DNA from: Ruminococcaceae bacterium UBA5396
GTDB taxonomy: Bacteria > Bacillota > Clostridia > Oscillospirales > Acutalibacteraceae
DNA length: 7,160 bases
Direction of reading: 5' to 3'
Assembly (NCBI GenBank): GCA_002410715.1
Contig: DHOG01000180.1
Span: 1-7,160, forward strand
Under the pieces are notes generated by a model that was given only the letters and a program-made list of their open reading frames with translations, was not told the origin of the DNA and made no database searches. Made by a program: the position numbers and the translations under genes. Below, one piece after another: positions 1 to 6,362 of this stretch (the stretch's first letter is position 1; each line of letters begins with the position of its first letter).

Positions 1-14
1 AAGGGGGATGCCTG

Positions 15-887
15 ATGCCTGACTACAGTATGTTTGTTCCTTGTGTTCACTTTGAACAGATTCCCATTAAAAATTTGGTTTCCAACCAGGAGTACCAGCG
101 AAATCTTTCACAGCAACATGTTGAAAATGCGGCTGCCCACTTCGACCTCCACCAGATTAACCCGGTAAAAGTCAGCCGTCGTAACGGCGTCAACTTTGTT
201 TTTAACGGCCAGCACACTATCGAGATTGTTGCGCTTGTCTCAGGTTCACGGGATACACCCGTCTGGTGCATGATCTATGACGACTTGAATTATGAGCATG
301 AAGCAGATATCTTTGCCAATCAGATGAAGTATGTGAAGCCACTCAAACCTTATGAGGTGTTCATGGCAAATGTGGAAGCAGGAAACGATAAGCAGCTCAT
401 CATAAAGGATTTGGTGGAATCCTATTCCCTTACCATTGGTCAAACGAAAAACTACGGCGTTATCTGCGCAGTTTCATCGGTTGAAAGTATTTACGATAAA
501 TTTGGATATCACGTATTGGATCGCACGCTTCGCTTATGCGTAGGCGCTTGGGAAGGAGACATGAATTCGCTTTCCGCCAATTTTCTGAACGGTGTAGCTC
601 GGCTTGTAGTCGCTTTCGGGGATTCCATCAAAGATGATCACTTTAAAGAAAAAGTGGGCGTTATGTCCGTCAAGCAGCTTTCCCGCACCGCAAAAGAACG
701 GCGACCGGGGTCTATTGGCTATGCAGAAGCTATGCTCGTGGCATATAACAGAAAATGTAGATATCCGCTTCGATGGGGTAGGCTCTATGAAAAGAATCTT
801 GGAACTACCGACGGACTGGATGCTGATGTTGACCTCCCAGATGCCAATGGTGGGAAGCCGGATGAGGTGGACAAGTCGGAAGAATAA
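15..887 (+). CDS. ParB-like protein, DUF6551 type
   Basis: A 290-residue soluble protein with no signal peptide or membrane segment. Its N-terminal part (about residues 10-110) looks like a ParB/sulfiredoxin-type fold. It has a 'IPIKNL' lead strand, then a segment ending in VFNGQHTIEIV (residues 62-72), which corresponds to the (D/N)GQHR-type motif of ParB N-domains. That superfamily binds and in some cases hydrolyses nucleotides. I recall similar proteins annotated DUF6551 on Bacillota mobile elements and plasmids. The C-terminal half shows no recognisable domain, and the last 25 residues are acidic and probably disordered. The start at 15 has AAGGGGG at 1-7 with good spacing. It also overlaps by one base (TGATG, 13-17) a stop codon in another frame, so an upstream gene ending in KGDA may be translationally coupled to it. 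A role in maintenance or regulation of a mobile element is inferred. The family call is from memory of motifs. Confidence 0.7.
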   Translation: MPDYSMFVPCVHFEQIPIKNLVSNQEYQRNLSQQHVENAAAHFDLHQINPVKVSRRNGVNFVFNGQHTIEIVALVSGSRDTPVWCMIYDDLNYEHEADIFANQMKYVKPLKPYEVFMANVEAGNDKQLIIKDLVESYSLTIGQTKNYGVICAVSSVESIYDKFGYHVLDRTLRLCVGAWEGDMNSLSANFLNGVARLVVAFGDSIKDDHFKEKVGVMSVKQLSRTAKERRPGSIGYAEAMLVAYNRKCRYPLRWGRLYEKNLGTTDGLDADVDLPDANGGKPDEVDKSEE

Positions 888-889
888 GT

Positions 890-930
890 AAAGCCGGATT
901 CTCCAAACACAATTTGAAAAATCCAGCTTT
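890..930. terminator. Hairpin between convergent genes, probable terminator
   Basis: Arms at 890-900 (AAAGCCGGATT) and 920-930 (AATCCAGCTTT) pair over 11 bp with one exception. That pair is C-A on the plus strand but a G-U wobble in a minus-strand RNA, so the structure is better in the transcript reading out of hipA. The loop is 19 nt. The hairpin starts 3 bp after the stop codon of the plus-strand gene and lies 17 bp from the hipA stop. This position fits a shared terminator, but there is no clean U-run on either strand. Confidence 0.45.
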
Positions 931-946
931 GCACTTTTGTGAAAAT

Positions 947-2206
947 TTATGGTTGAAGCGAAAAGGCCGGGCGCATATATTCAATTGCGCCCCTGCTTAA
1001 TCCGTAGTTTTCCGCAATTTTTGTCCAGTTCTTTTTTACAGCTTCGCAAATATTTGTAGAAATCTTTGTGGCCTCGTCTTTTGTGAGGCCGAAGTATTCG
1101 GCAACCTCAACGGCCAATGAAAGATCAATACTGTTGTCCGCCTCGCTGACATTGAGCGAAAGCCTGTCGCCGGACGGCACCGGGTTCACATCAAAGAGCG
1201 GCGAGAGCCTCCAGCCGGTCGGCGTCAGAATAAAGCCGTGGTTGCGAAGATGGTCGTCGGTATTGGAAACCGCCATGTTGAAGACGATTCGCTTCCACAA
1301 CTCCGTCAAATCCTGTTTCGGTTCGGCGCCGTATGCCCGAATATACTCCGCAAGGTCAAGATAACTCGTTCCATCCGCCGCGGAGGCGCCGTCCGTTTTA
1401 CCAAGCAGCGTCATGGCGGAGGCAAAGTGTATGCGCCTTTTCCCGTCTCGGTCAAACCGCTTGACCAGAAAGGTACCGCCGGTTTTTGAGAAGGTTTCGA
1501 GTTTTGACTCCGGTACATCAAGCGAACAGAGCCGGGCCAGATCATGTACTACCTTCTCCCACGCGCCGCTGTTGTACTCATCGTGCTTTGACGGAAATTT
1601 TGCGATCCACAGGGAGCCATCGGCCGCCTGCACAGACGCTTTCGGTCGTGCGCCGCCGAGTGAAGATCCGGGGGCCAGAAGCTCCCACAGCCACTTTTCT
1701 CCAAGGCCGTTATCGTCATTTTCAAAAGAGATGGAGGCGTTTTCCAATGTCCGAAGGCTGATCCAGGGAGGTGTGGCGAATGATTTCCCGTTGGAGAGAA
1801 ATTCACCGCCTTCTTCCAAACTAAAACGAAGAGCGCCCATGCGGGATTCATCGTACACGCCGAGCAGGAAATCGCTTTCCGTCAGCTTGCGGGGTTTGCG
1901 GTCTTCTTTTCGGGCGTCAATTGCCTCCTTACGCTTCATGAGGAGTCTGCCCCATCTGTCGGGGCAGGAATCTGCAAACAGCCCGAACAGGCCCTTATCG
2001 AGGGGCGTATACTGCCGTCCCCGATAGAGGGAAAGATCCGGGTCGAGAGAGTAGGCGCTCTCAAAAGAACGCAGCCACTCATCCGCGTATTCAAAGGAGA
2101 AGGTCTCTTGTCCTCGGATAAACGAGGTATGCAGTCTGCCGATCAGCGAGGGTTTCTCGCTGCGCCAGTTCTCATATACAAATATGGTCTTTTCAGTTTG
2201 AGCCAT
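947..2206 (-). CDS. hipA: HipA-family serine/threonine kinase toxin
   Basis: A full-length HipA toxin kinase, 419 residues from the ATG at 2206. E. coli HipA phosphorylates glutamyl-tRNA synthetase; targets differ among homologues, so the target here is unknown. Visible motifs: the N-subdomain signature FADSCPDRWGRLL (about 77-89), the glycine-rich phosphate loop SSLGGARPKA (181-190) containing the serine that aligns with the autophosphorylated S150 of E. coli HipA, the nucleotide-binding lysine in IAKFPS (K203), VKRFDR (248-253), the catalytic loop SNTDDHLRN (D317, N322), and the metal-binding aspartate in LSPLFDVNP (D339). All catalytic residues are present, so it should be active. The ATG at 2206 is preferred over an in-frame TTG at 2212, because AAAGGTG lies 7 nt before the ATG but directly against the TTG. 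Only 2 bp separate it from the hipB stop, so the pair should be co-transcribed and translationally coupled. Confidence 0.93.
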   Translation of the reverse strand: MAQTEKTIFVYENWRSEKPSLIGRLHTSFIRGQETFSFEYADEWLRSFESAYSLDPDLSLYRGRQYTPLDKGLFGLFADSCPDRWGRLLMKRKEAIDARKEDRKPRKLTESDFLLGVYDESRMGALRFSLEEGGEFLSNGKSFATPPWISLRTLENASISFENDDNGLGEKWLWELLAPGSSLGGARPKASVQAADGSLWIAKFPSKHDEYNSGAWEKVVHDLARLCSLDVPESKLETFSKTGGTFLVKRFDRDGKRRIHFASAMTLLGKTDGASAADGTSYLDLAEYIRAYGAEPKQDLTELWKRIVFNMAVSNTDDHLRNHGFILTPTGWRLSPLFDVNPVPSGDRLSLNVSEADNSIDLSLAVEVAEYFGLTKDEATKISTNICEAVKKNWTKIAENYGLSRGAIEYMRPAFSLQP

Positions 2207-2208
2207 GA

Positions 2209-2529
2209 TCAATCACCTTTCTTCGGTGCGCGTTTCCTTGTGGGCAAGTCCAAGTCCTGAAGCTTTCTGCCGAACTCATCGTCTTTTGCAATCAATAGCA
2301 GGTCCGTGTCCAGATTGTTGAGCGCGTGTAAAACGGCAGCATACGAGCCTATGGCGACTGTGGATGAGCCGTTTTCAATTGCATTCAGTGTTTGTCTGCT
2401 GATTCCGGCTCGTTCCGCGACGAGCTGCGCAGACAATTTCCGTCTCAATCGCGCGAGTTTAATCTGCTCGCCCATTTGCTCGAGTATCTCGCGTGTTTTG
2501 GGCATTATAATAGCCGCTTTCTTACTCAT
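2209..2529 (-). CDS. hipB: HipB-family antitoxin, XRE helix-turn-helix
   Basis: A 106-residue antitoxin and autorepressor of the Cro/C1 (XRE) type, located upstream of hipA as is usual for hipBA. The helix-turn-helix spans about residues 17-75. The first helix is EQIKLARLRRKLSAQLVAERA, followed by the recognition segment GISRQTLNAIENGSSTVAIGS, with the typical Q-T-L-N-x-I-E-N-G core. The C-terminal tail (about 80-106) is charged and probably flexible, like the tail of E. coli HipB that is removed by proteolysis. The ATG at 2529 follows GGTGAT with short but adequate spacing. An internal ATG at residue 9 has a poorer ribosome binding site. By analogy to the family it should bind HipA and repress the promoter at 2560-2588; the palindromes there are candidate operators. 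Confidence 0.9.
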   Translation of the reverse strand: MSKKAAIIMPKTREILEQMGEQIKLARLRRKLSAQLVAERAGISRQTLNAIENGSSTVAIGSYAAVLHALNNLDTDLLLIAKDDEFGRKLQDLDLPTRKRAPKKGD

Positions 2530-2552
2530 ATTATCACCGCCGATACTGTAAT

Positions 2553-2580
2553 GTATAATATAATATACAATAATATTGTA
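2553..2580. promoter_or_regulatory. Candidate HipB operator palindromes
   Basis: Two adjacent inverted repeats lie on the hipBA promoter. TACAAT (2566-2571) and ATTGTA (2575-2580), with 3 bp between them, fill the -35/-10 spacer. GTATA (2553-2557) and TATAC (2564-2568) bracket the -10 box. This position fits autorepression by the HipB-HipA complex. The sequence is not the E. coli operator pattern (TATCC-N8-GGATA). The region is almost pure A+T, so part of the symmetry could be chance. Confidence 0.5.
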
Positions 2581-2588
2581 AATGTCAA
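2560..2588 (-). promoter_or_regulatory. hipBA promoter, sigma-A type
   Basis: On the minus strand a perfect -35 box TTGACA (2583-2588) is followed by a 17-bp spacer and a -10 box TATTAT (2560-2565, one mismatch to consensus). Transcription would start near 2553, giving a leader of about 24 nt that contains the hipB ribosome binding site. The -35 box lies only about 20 bp from the stop codon of the upstream recombinase gene, with no terminator between them. HipBA can therefore also be reached by read-through from the recombinase operon. Confidence 0.8.
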
Positions 2589-2608
2589 GTATAATGGCGG
2601 TTAAGCCG

Positions 2609-4249
2609 TTAGTTCGACGTCATGAGGCTTTCTTCGACAATATATCCGCCGCCAAAGATAATTTCCAGTTTTCCATCCGGATATACTTTGATGCACTCGA
2701 TCATCTGTCGGACGATGGAATCGTCATATTGAAATTTATTTTGTTTCCGGGCTTCGATGACTTGTTGGATTTGTTCGAGCCGGTCATTCGAAGAACCGTC
2801 CGAATTCGCCGGCTGTTGAACAGCATTGATTCTGTTTTTGAGCAGTGCAATTGTGTCCGAAATCTGTTTGAATTCGTCTTCGTGACTCTCAATATCTTCT
2901 CCATCCTGAACACTATCATTGATCAGTTCAAGCATTTTCCGATTCAACGCATCAATTTTTCTTTGGAGCAAGTCCACCTCGTCAGAGCAGCCATTTAATC
3001 CAAGCGCTTCGCCGATAGTGGCTTTCATAAGAGTCATGTAGGTCGACTTATCCTCGTCATTGAATTTATTTAAGGCGCGCACAATGGCACTCTGCAGTGC
3101 GGTTTCATAGACAGTGAGGGATTTCTTACAGTATTGTTTGCCATAATCAAGACGATTGATGCAGCGCCAGACAATTCGTTTCTTACCATTATTCGTCCAA
3201 GTGACTCTTTTGTATCGACTTCCGCATTCGCCACAGATCAGCACATCGGTCAACGCATATCTGGAATACTTGCCGGATGCAGTAACTGCCTTTGTGGACT
3301 GCGGAGTTCGGGTTTTCCTTCGAAGCAGTTCCTCCTGTGCTTTGTGAAAGGTTTCTCGGCTGACAATAGCGGGATGACTGTTTTGAACATAGTACATTGG
3401 AGCCTCGCCTGTATTCTTGCGCCGTGTCTTCGAGATACAATCGATAGTAACCGTTTTCTGCAGGATGGAGTCACCACAGTATTTTTCGTTTGCCAAGACT
3501 CCAGCGATCATGGCGTCACTGAAGGTCAATTTCTTCCCAGGTACTTTGATCTTCTCCGCCTGCATTATTGCGGAGATTTTCCTTGGCGTTTCTCCGGCAA
3601 GATACATATCAAAGATGCGCACCACGAGCGCTGCTTCTTCTGGCACAATCTCAGGCATGCCATCTTCGCCCTTTCGATATCCAAGCAGTTTTTTATATAC
3701 AAAGACCGCATTGCCGTCCTCAAATCTCTTTCGGTAGCTCCATGTAACATTCTTGCTCATGCTTTCGGACTCGGATTGGGCAAAGCCAGCGTAGATAACA
3801 AGGTACAGCTCGCTGTCGATCTTGAGCGTATCAATATTCTGTTCCTCGAAGAAAATTCCAATACCCTTGGATTTTAGGATGCGCACATGATCCAGACAAT
3901 CCACGGTGTTTCTCGCAAATCTGGACACGGACTTGGTGATAACGTAGTCGATTTTTCCGGCAAGGCAATCATTGATCATTTTCTTGAATGCGGGGCGTTT
4001 ATCAGCTCTGGTTCCCGATATACCTTCGTCCGCATATAGTCCGGCAAACGCCCAGTCTTTTCTTGCGGCGATCATCTCCGTGTATACCTTTTTCTGCGTG
4101 GTATAGGAGGTGAGCTGTTCTTCACTGTCCGTGGAAACACGGCAATAGGCTGCCACACGCTTTTGTTGATATTTTTCTTTATCCACAATCATTGAGCGTT
4201 TTGGCTCAATGACTGAGATGGTCTTTTTAGGGATCTTGGTGACTTGCAT
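2609..4249 (-). CDS. Large serine recombinase (site-specific integrase)
   Basis: A complete large serine recombinase, 546 residues from the ATG at 4249, that should cut and rejoin element ends through a covalent phosphoserine. Domains: resolvase catalytic domain (about 30-170) with nucleophile S39 in YCRVSTDSEEQ and catalytic arginines in SVSRFARN (R110, R113); the helix that leaves it (QSESESMSKNV); a recombinase DNA-binding domain (about 180-300); a zinc ribbon with CGECG, C363 and C374 (about 339-374); a coiled-coil-rich region (about 425-475); and a beta-strand end (KLEIIFGGGYIVEE). The reading frame is open back to 4330. The ATG at 4249 is chosen because GGAG lies 9 nt before it and MQVTKIP resembles the usual N-terminus of these enzymes; the ATG at 4258 touches the same GGAG. 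It overlaps the upstream gene by 23 bp, so the two are probably translated together. No missing catalytic residue is apparent. Confidence 0.93.
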   Translation of the reverse strand: MQVTKIPKKTISVIEPKRSMIVDKEKYQQKRVAAYCRVSTDSEEQLTSYTTQKKVYTEMIAARKDWAFAGLYADEGISGTRADKRPAFKKMINDCLAGKIDYVITKSVSRFARNTVDCLDHVRILKSKGIGIFFEEQNIDTLKIDSELYLVIYAGFAQSESESMSKNVTWSYRKRFEDGNAVFVYKKLLGYRKGEDGMPEIVPEEAALVVRIFDMYLAGETPRKISAIMQAEKIKVPGKKLTFSDAMIAGVLANEKYCGDSILQKTVTIDCISKTRRKNTGEAPMYYVQNSHPAIVSRETFHKAQEELLRRKTRTPQSTKAVTASGKYSRYALTDVLICGECGSRYKRVTWTNNGKKRIVWRCINRLDYGKQYCKKSLTVYETALQSAIVRALNKFNDEDKSTYMTLMKATIGEALGLNGCSDEVDLLQRKIDALNRKMLELINDSVQDGEDIESHEDEFKQISDTIALLKNRINAVQQPANSDGSSNDRLEQIQQVIEARKQNKFQYDDSIVRQMIECIKVYPDGKLEIIFGGGYIVEESLMTSN

Positions 4250-5111
4250 CAGACTCATCTCCAATCTCTGTTTCCGTTTTTGTATACAGTTTGAGCTTGC
4301 CACCTTCATCAAGAGTGATGTAGCTGACAAGGTCTGTAAAGTAAGTGATATTAAATTTGTCCTGTGGCTTCATCATTTCCGCTCTTTTCCTGGCGATTGA
4401 AGCCGTTATATTTAATTTGCTGCTGCTCTCTCGATAAATCTGACCTGCCATGTCGATGGTTTTAGCTATGACAAAATCCTCATTGGGATTATCTCTTTCG
4501 AGTTCAATGCTGATTTCATTATTCAGCTTTTGAACAGCAGGTGTCATCGCATGACGTTTCTTCTGCCGTGGAATCAGGAGTTCGCTATTGCAGATGATTC
4601 GATTTATAAGCACAGCGGATTTTTCCAGAAGCTGCGTATCTCCGATACGAACCTTTAGACCACACGCATCATTTGTACACATCCAACTTTCACGAATCCT
4701 ATGCTTATTGCTTACACGTCTTCTCATAGAAGAGCCGCATTTTTCACAGCGGACATAACCCCGCAGGAAGTTGATCGCTTCGCAATCCTTTTCAAAGGTG
4801 TTGCGCTGCCGGGCAGTTTTCAGGTTTACAGCTGTTTCATAGAGATCCTCATCAATAATCGGGTCATACTCACCATCGCCAATATATTTTGCGTTGTCGA
4901 TGATCCGGGCAATACGCGCCTTATCCCATGTATCCGTTCTTTCGTTATACGGAATTCTTTGCTCCGTTAGCTGCTCGGCAATGCATTTCAAAGAAGATCC
5001 GTCGATATACGCATCGAAGATTGCACGGATAACATCCGCTTCATCATGTTCGATAATCGTCCTGCCGTTTCGGATCGTATAGCCATAAGGGATGTAGCGT
5101 ATTTTCTTCAT
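4227..5111 (-). CDS. Recombinase-like DNA-binding protein without catalytic domain
   Basis: A 294-residue protein that starts directly in the recombinase DNA-binding domain of large serine recombinases (about 1-105: YIPYGYTIRNG, then the EADVIRAIFDAYIDGSSLKCIAEQL helix pattern). A zinc ribbon follows (C122, C125, C145, C150: VRCEKCGSSM and WMCTNDACG). The C-terminal region is helical and charged, and ends with strands like those of the full-length enzymes. It has no resolvase domain and no nucleophilic serine. The start looks genuine: the ATG at 5111 has TAGGAG 9 nt upstream, and its stop overlaps the next gene. It may therefore be a natural accessory subunit that binds an element end or controls direction, rather than debris. 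Tandem serine recombinases are known in Bacillota elements (for example CcrA/CcrB of SCCmec), but this catalytic-less partner's function is inferred. Confidence 0.8.
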   Translation of the reverse strand: MKKIRYIPYGYTIRNGRTIIEHDEADVIRAIFDAYIDGSSLKCIAEQLTEQRIPYNERTDTWDKARIARIIDNAKYIGDGEYDPIIDEDLYETAVNLKTARQRNTFEKDCEAINFLRGYVRCEKCGSSMRRRVSNKHRIRESWMCTNDACGLKVRIGDTQLLEKSAVLINRIICNSELLIPRQKKRHAMTPAVQKLNNEISIELERDNPNEDFVIAKTIDMAGQIYRESSSKLNITASIARKRAEMMKPQDKFNITYFTDLVSYITLDEGGKLKLYTKTETEIGDESDASHQDP

Positions 5112-5112
5112 G

Positions 5113-5127
5113 ATAGGATTCTCCTAT
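5113..5127. repeat. Small inverted repeat covering a ribosome binding site
   Basis: ATAGGA (5113-5118) and TCCTAT (5122-5127) form a perfect 6-bp inverted repeat with a 3-nt loop. It lies between the truncated recombinase stop and the start codon at 5111. In the minus-strand RNA one arm contains the AGGAG of the downstream gene, so the hairpin could lower its initiation unless a translating ribosome opens it. The stem is short and A/U-rich, so the effect may be small. Confidence 0.4.
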
Positions 5128-5128
5128 A

Positions 5129-5431
5129 TCAGATCAGCTCTGTGAATTTCAGCCCGCCGTGGACGGTGATCGTCATTTCATCATGTCTGTTGATCGAAAT
5201 CTCTTTTACAATCTCGAGGAACAATTTCTCATCGAAGCTCTCAAGCGGCTCTTCAAGTTCATCCAAAGTCGTTTTCAGATGCTTTACATCCTCCAGCATA
5301 CGGATGATATGAGATTCCAACGCGTTTTGGCGCTCCTTTTTCAGCTTTGCGAGTTGATTGCTTATCTCACGCACCTGCGCCTGATGTACTTCAGCAGCAA
5401 GGTATCCCTTCGAACGGAGCTGTTCAAGCAT
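5129..5431 (-). pseudogene. C-terminal remnant of a third serine recombinase
   Basis: 100 residues from an ATG at 5431 match only the tail of a large serine recombinase. There is an alpha-helical coiled coil (LEQLRSKGYLAAEV, then ISNQLAKLKKERQNALESH and DVKHLKTTLDELEEPLESF), followed by the terminal strand motif MTITVHGGLKFTELI. The catalytic, DNA-binding and zinc-ribbon domains are absent. The frame is open further upstream to 5536, but that stretch is the out-of-frame shadow of the DUF3852-like signal peptide and is not recombinase sequence. Its ATG overlaps the stop of that gene (ATGCTTGA), so a short peptide could still be made by coupled translation. It lies 17 bp before the next recombinase-like gene, consistent with an original three-gene recombinase operon whose first member lost its 5' part. 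Confidence 0.75.
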
Positions 5432-5555
5432 TGGTCCATGTGCCCTCAATCGCACCTGCCACATCTCCCGAGCCAGCCGCCAGAGCAGGCGTCGCCATGC
5501 AAAGAGTAACGAGGAGGACAAGGCAGAGCGCGGCAATGAGTTTTTTGCTTTTCAT
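5424..5555 (-). pseudogene. 5' remnant of DUF3852-like conjugative-element protein
   Basis: This short gene has 43 codons. Residues 1-26 are a clear signal peptide or leader: MKSKK, a hydrophobic core (LIAALCLVLLVTL), then ATPALA as a cleavage site. The mature part begins AGSGDVAGAIEGTWTNA and then stops. I recall the start (A)GSGDVAGAI.-TWT(D/N)A from small secreted/membrane proteins (DUF3852) of clostridial conjugative transposons. In those, about 60 more residues with two membrane segments follow, giving a pilin-like size. That part is missing here because the sequence switches to recombinase code. The ATG at 5555 follows AAAGGG at 9 nt; an in-frame ATG at 5564 is too close to that site. 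The rest of the gene is not found elsewhere in the window. The family assignment is from memory. Confidence 0.65.
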
Positions 5556-5571
5556 GAATTCCATCCCTTTC

Positions 5572-5610
5572 ATAATAAAATGGCCGCCGAGATGAGATTT
5601 CTCGACGGCC
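5572..5610 (-). terminator. Intrinsic terminator after the surface-protein fragment
   Basis: In minus-strand RNA, GGCCGTCGAGA (5610-5600) pairs with TCTCGGCGGCC (5592-5582) through one G-U wobble, with a 7-nt loop. The stem is followed by ATTTTATTAT (5581-5572). It begins 12 bp after the stop codon at 5623. It lies just before the DUF3852-like ribosome binding site, so it should limit read-through into that gene and the recombinases. Confidence 0.7.
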
Positions 5611-5622
5611 TTGCTGATGCGT

Positions 5623-6120
5623 TTACGGTTTTGCCGGTGCGATGTGCCATTCCTCCCAAAGATTGCCCCGGATGGTGACGCTGTCCGTCATGTTCATGGA
5701 CAGCATGCCCGCCGGCGTCCAGCAGTCAAGGATCCATGTGTATGTGGTGTAGGCTCCGTCTGGGAACCAAATGGGCGTGAAATGTGTGCGCCGGTTATAG
5801 GTTGAGTAGCGATTTTCCTTGAACTCAAACTCAGAGCTTCTGCCGGTGATAACCCTGTCCAACAGCCGCCAATAGGTTGCGTAGCCGAATTCAGGGAAAT
5901 AAGTCACGGCATTCTGTGCCGCGGTAGTGGCTGCGGACTGATCGGTACGGACACGGGCAGTTACGTTTTCCTGTACGCCGTATCCGCTTTTGGTGGTGCT
6001 GCCGGTTGCTGTGGGCGATTTGTCATCAGGCGTGATACTCATGGTGGCCGTCAGCGTTGCGGTGCAGCTATAGTACAGCAGCAGGCCTGAATCATCAATT
6101 CCGGTATAAGATTTAGCAGG
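5623..6120 (-). pseudogene. 3' remnant of a secreted conjugative-element protein
   Basis: The last 165 or so codons of a larger protein. The readable part runs from about AKSYTGIDDSGLLLYYSC (near 6117) through TATLTATMSITPDDKSP, KSGYGVQENVTARV, NAVTYFPEFGYATYWRLL, THFTPIWFPDGAYTTYTW and ends DSVTIRGNLWEEWHIAPAKP. It is rich in Thr, Tyr, Trp and beta-strand patterns, typical of an exported protein. It resembles the C-terminus of large exported proteins encoded beside DUF3852-type genes in clostridial conjugative transposons (family recalled, not checked). The frame stays open upstream to an in-frame stop at 6361-6363, but no start codon with a ribosome site is seen and the sequence turns into hairpins. 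The first internal ATG (6042) has no plausible ribosome site. I infer a 5' truncation near 6120; the exact edge is uncertain. Confidence 0.65.
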
Positions 6121-6139
6121 GAACGCCGAAGCGGCGTTC
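6121..6139. repeat. Perfect hairpin at the truncated gene edge
   Basis: GAACGCCG (6121-6128) and CGGCGTTC (6132-6139) form a perfect 8-bp stem with a 3-nt loop. On the plus strand a TTTTT run follows 8 nt later (6148-6152), too far away for a classic terminator. It sits about where recognisable protein code ends. It may be a remnant of an inserted or rearranged segment. Confidence 0.5.
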
Positions 6140-6237
6140 GGCAGGCCTTTTTCCGATAGATAATGCGTTGCGCGATAAATGCGCTTAACGCCTTGCCGGG
6201 AACTGCTAAAAACCTGCTGAATCCTGATTCTAAATGA

Positions 6238-6263
6238 CGGCGCCGGGCATTTGCCCGGCGCCG
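6238..6263. repeat. Very strong GC palindrome in intergenic DNA
   Basis: CGGCGCCGGGC (6238-6248) and GCCCGGCGCCG (6253-6263) are a perfect 11-bp inverted repeat with a 4-nt loop (ATTT). Nearly every pair is G-C. Neither side has a proper T-run, so a strict intrinsic-terminator call is not supported. It may be a transcription-pausing or mRNA-protecting stem, or a dispersed palindromic repeat. The stretch from about 6140 to 6360 shows no other gene that I can support. Confidence 0.6.
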
Positions 6264-6362
6264 CTTTGTCATGGAGTGAAATAGAGCGTTGGATAGCCTG
6301 ACAGTTGCGCCCCGTATGTACGTCAAGGCGGGGGGCTTTATACAGACGGAGTTCCCGCCGTT

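Noticed and set aside
1413..2027. Plus-strand frame of 204 codons
   Set aside because: It is antisense to hipA, rich in Ser, Arg and Pro, with no recognisable domain; a typical shadow of a GC-rich gene.
2207..2212. TTG start for hipA
   Set aside because: It would leave no spacing from AAAGGTG and would overlap the hipB stop; the ATG at 2206 has proper spacing.
3134..3877. Plus-strand frame of 247 codons
   Set aside because: It lies entirely opposite the serine recombinase, whose domains and catalytic residues are clear. Its translation has no coherent motif or ribosome site.
4250..4330. Longer N-terminus of the serine recombinase
   Set aside because: The extra 27 residues lie inside the upstream gene, lack a family resemblance and have no better ribosome site than the ATG at 4249.
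2581..5445. Direct repeats as attL/attR of the recombinase cassette
   Set aside because: I compared the 5424-5440 join with 2581-2640 and 888-946 and saw no convincing shared core. Serine recombinase cores can be only 2 bp, so this cannot be decided by eye.
5432..5536. Upstream extension of the recombinase tail (start at 5536)
   Set aside because: The translation here is arginine/leucine-rich and is the out-of-frame reading of the DUF3852-like signal peptide; the ATG at 5431 is the first plausible start.
6112..6210. Inverted repeat TTTAGCAG / CTGCTAAA 99 bp apart, as ends of a miniature element
   Set aside because: Only 8 bp match, the flanks diverge at once and no target duplication is seen; chance is likely.
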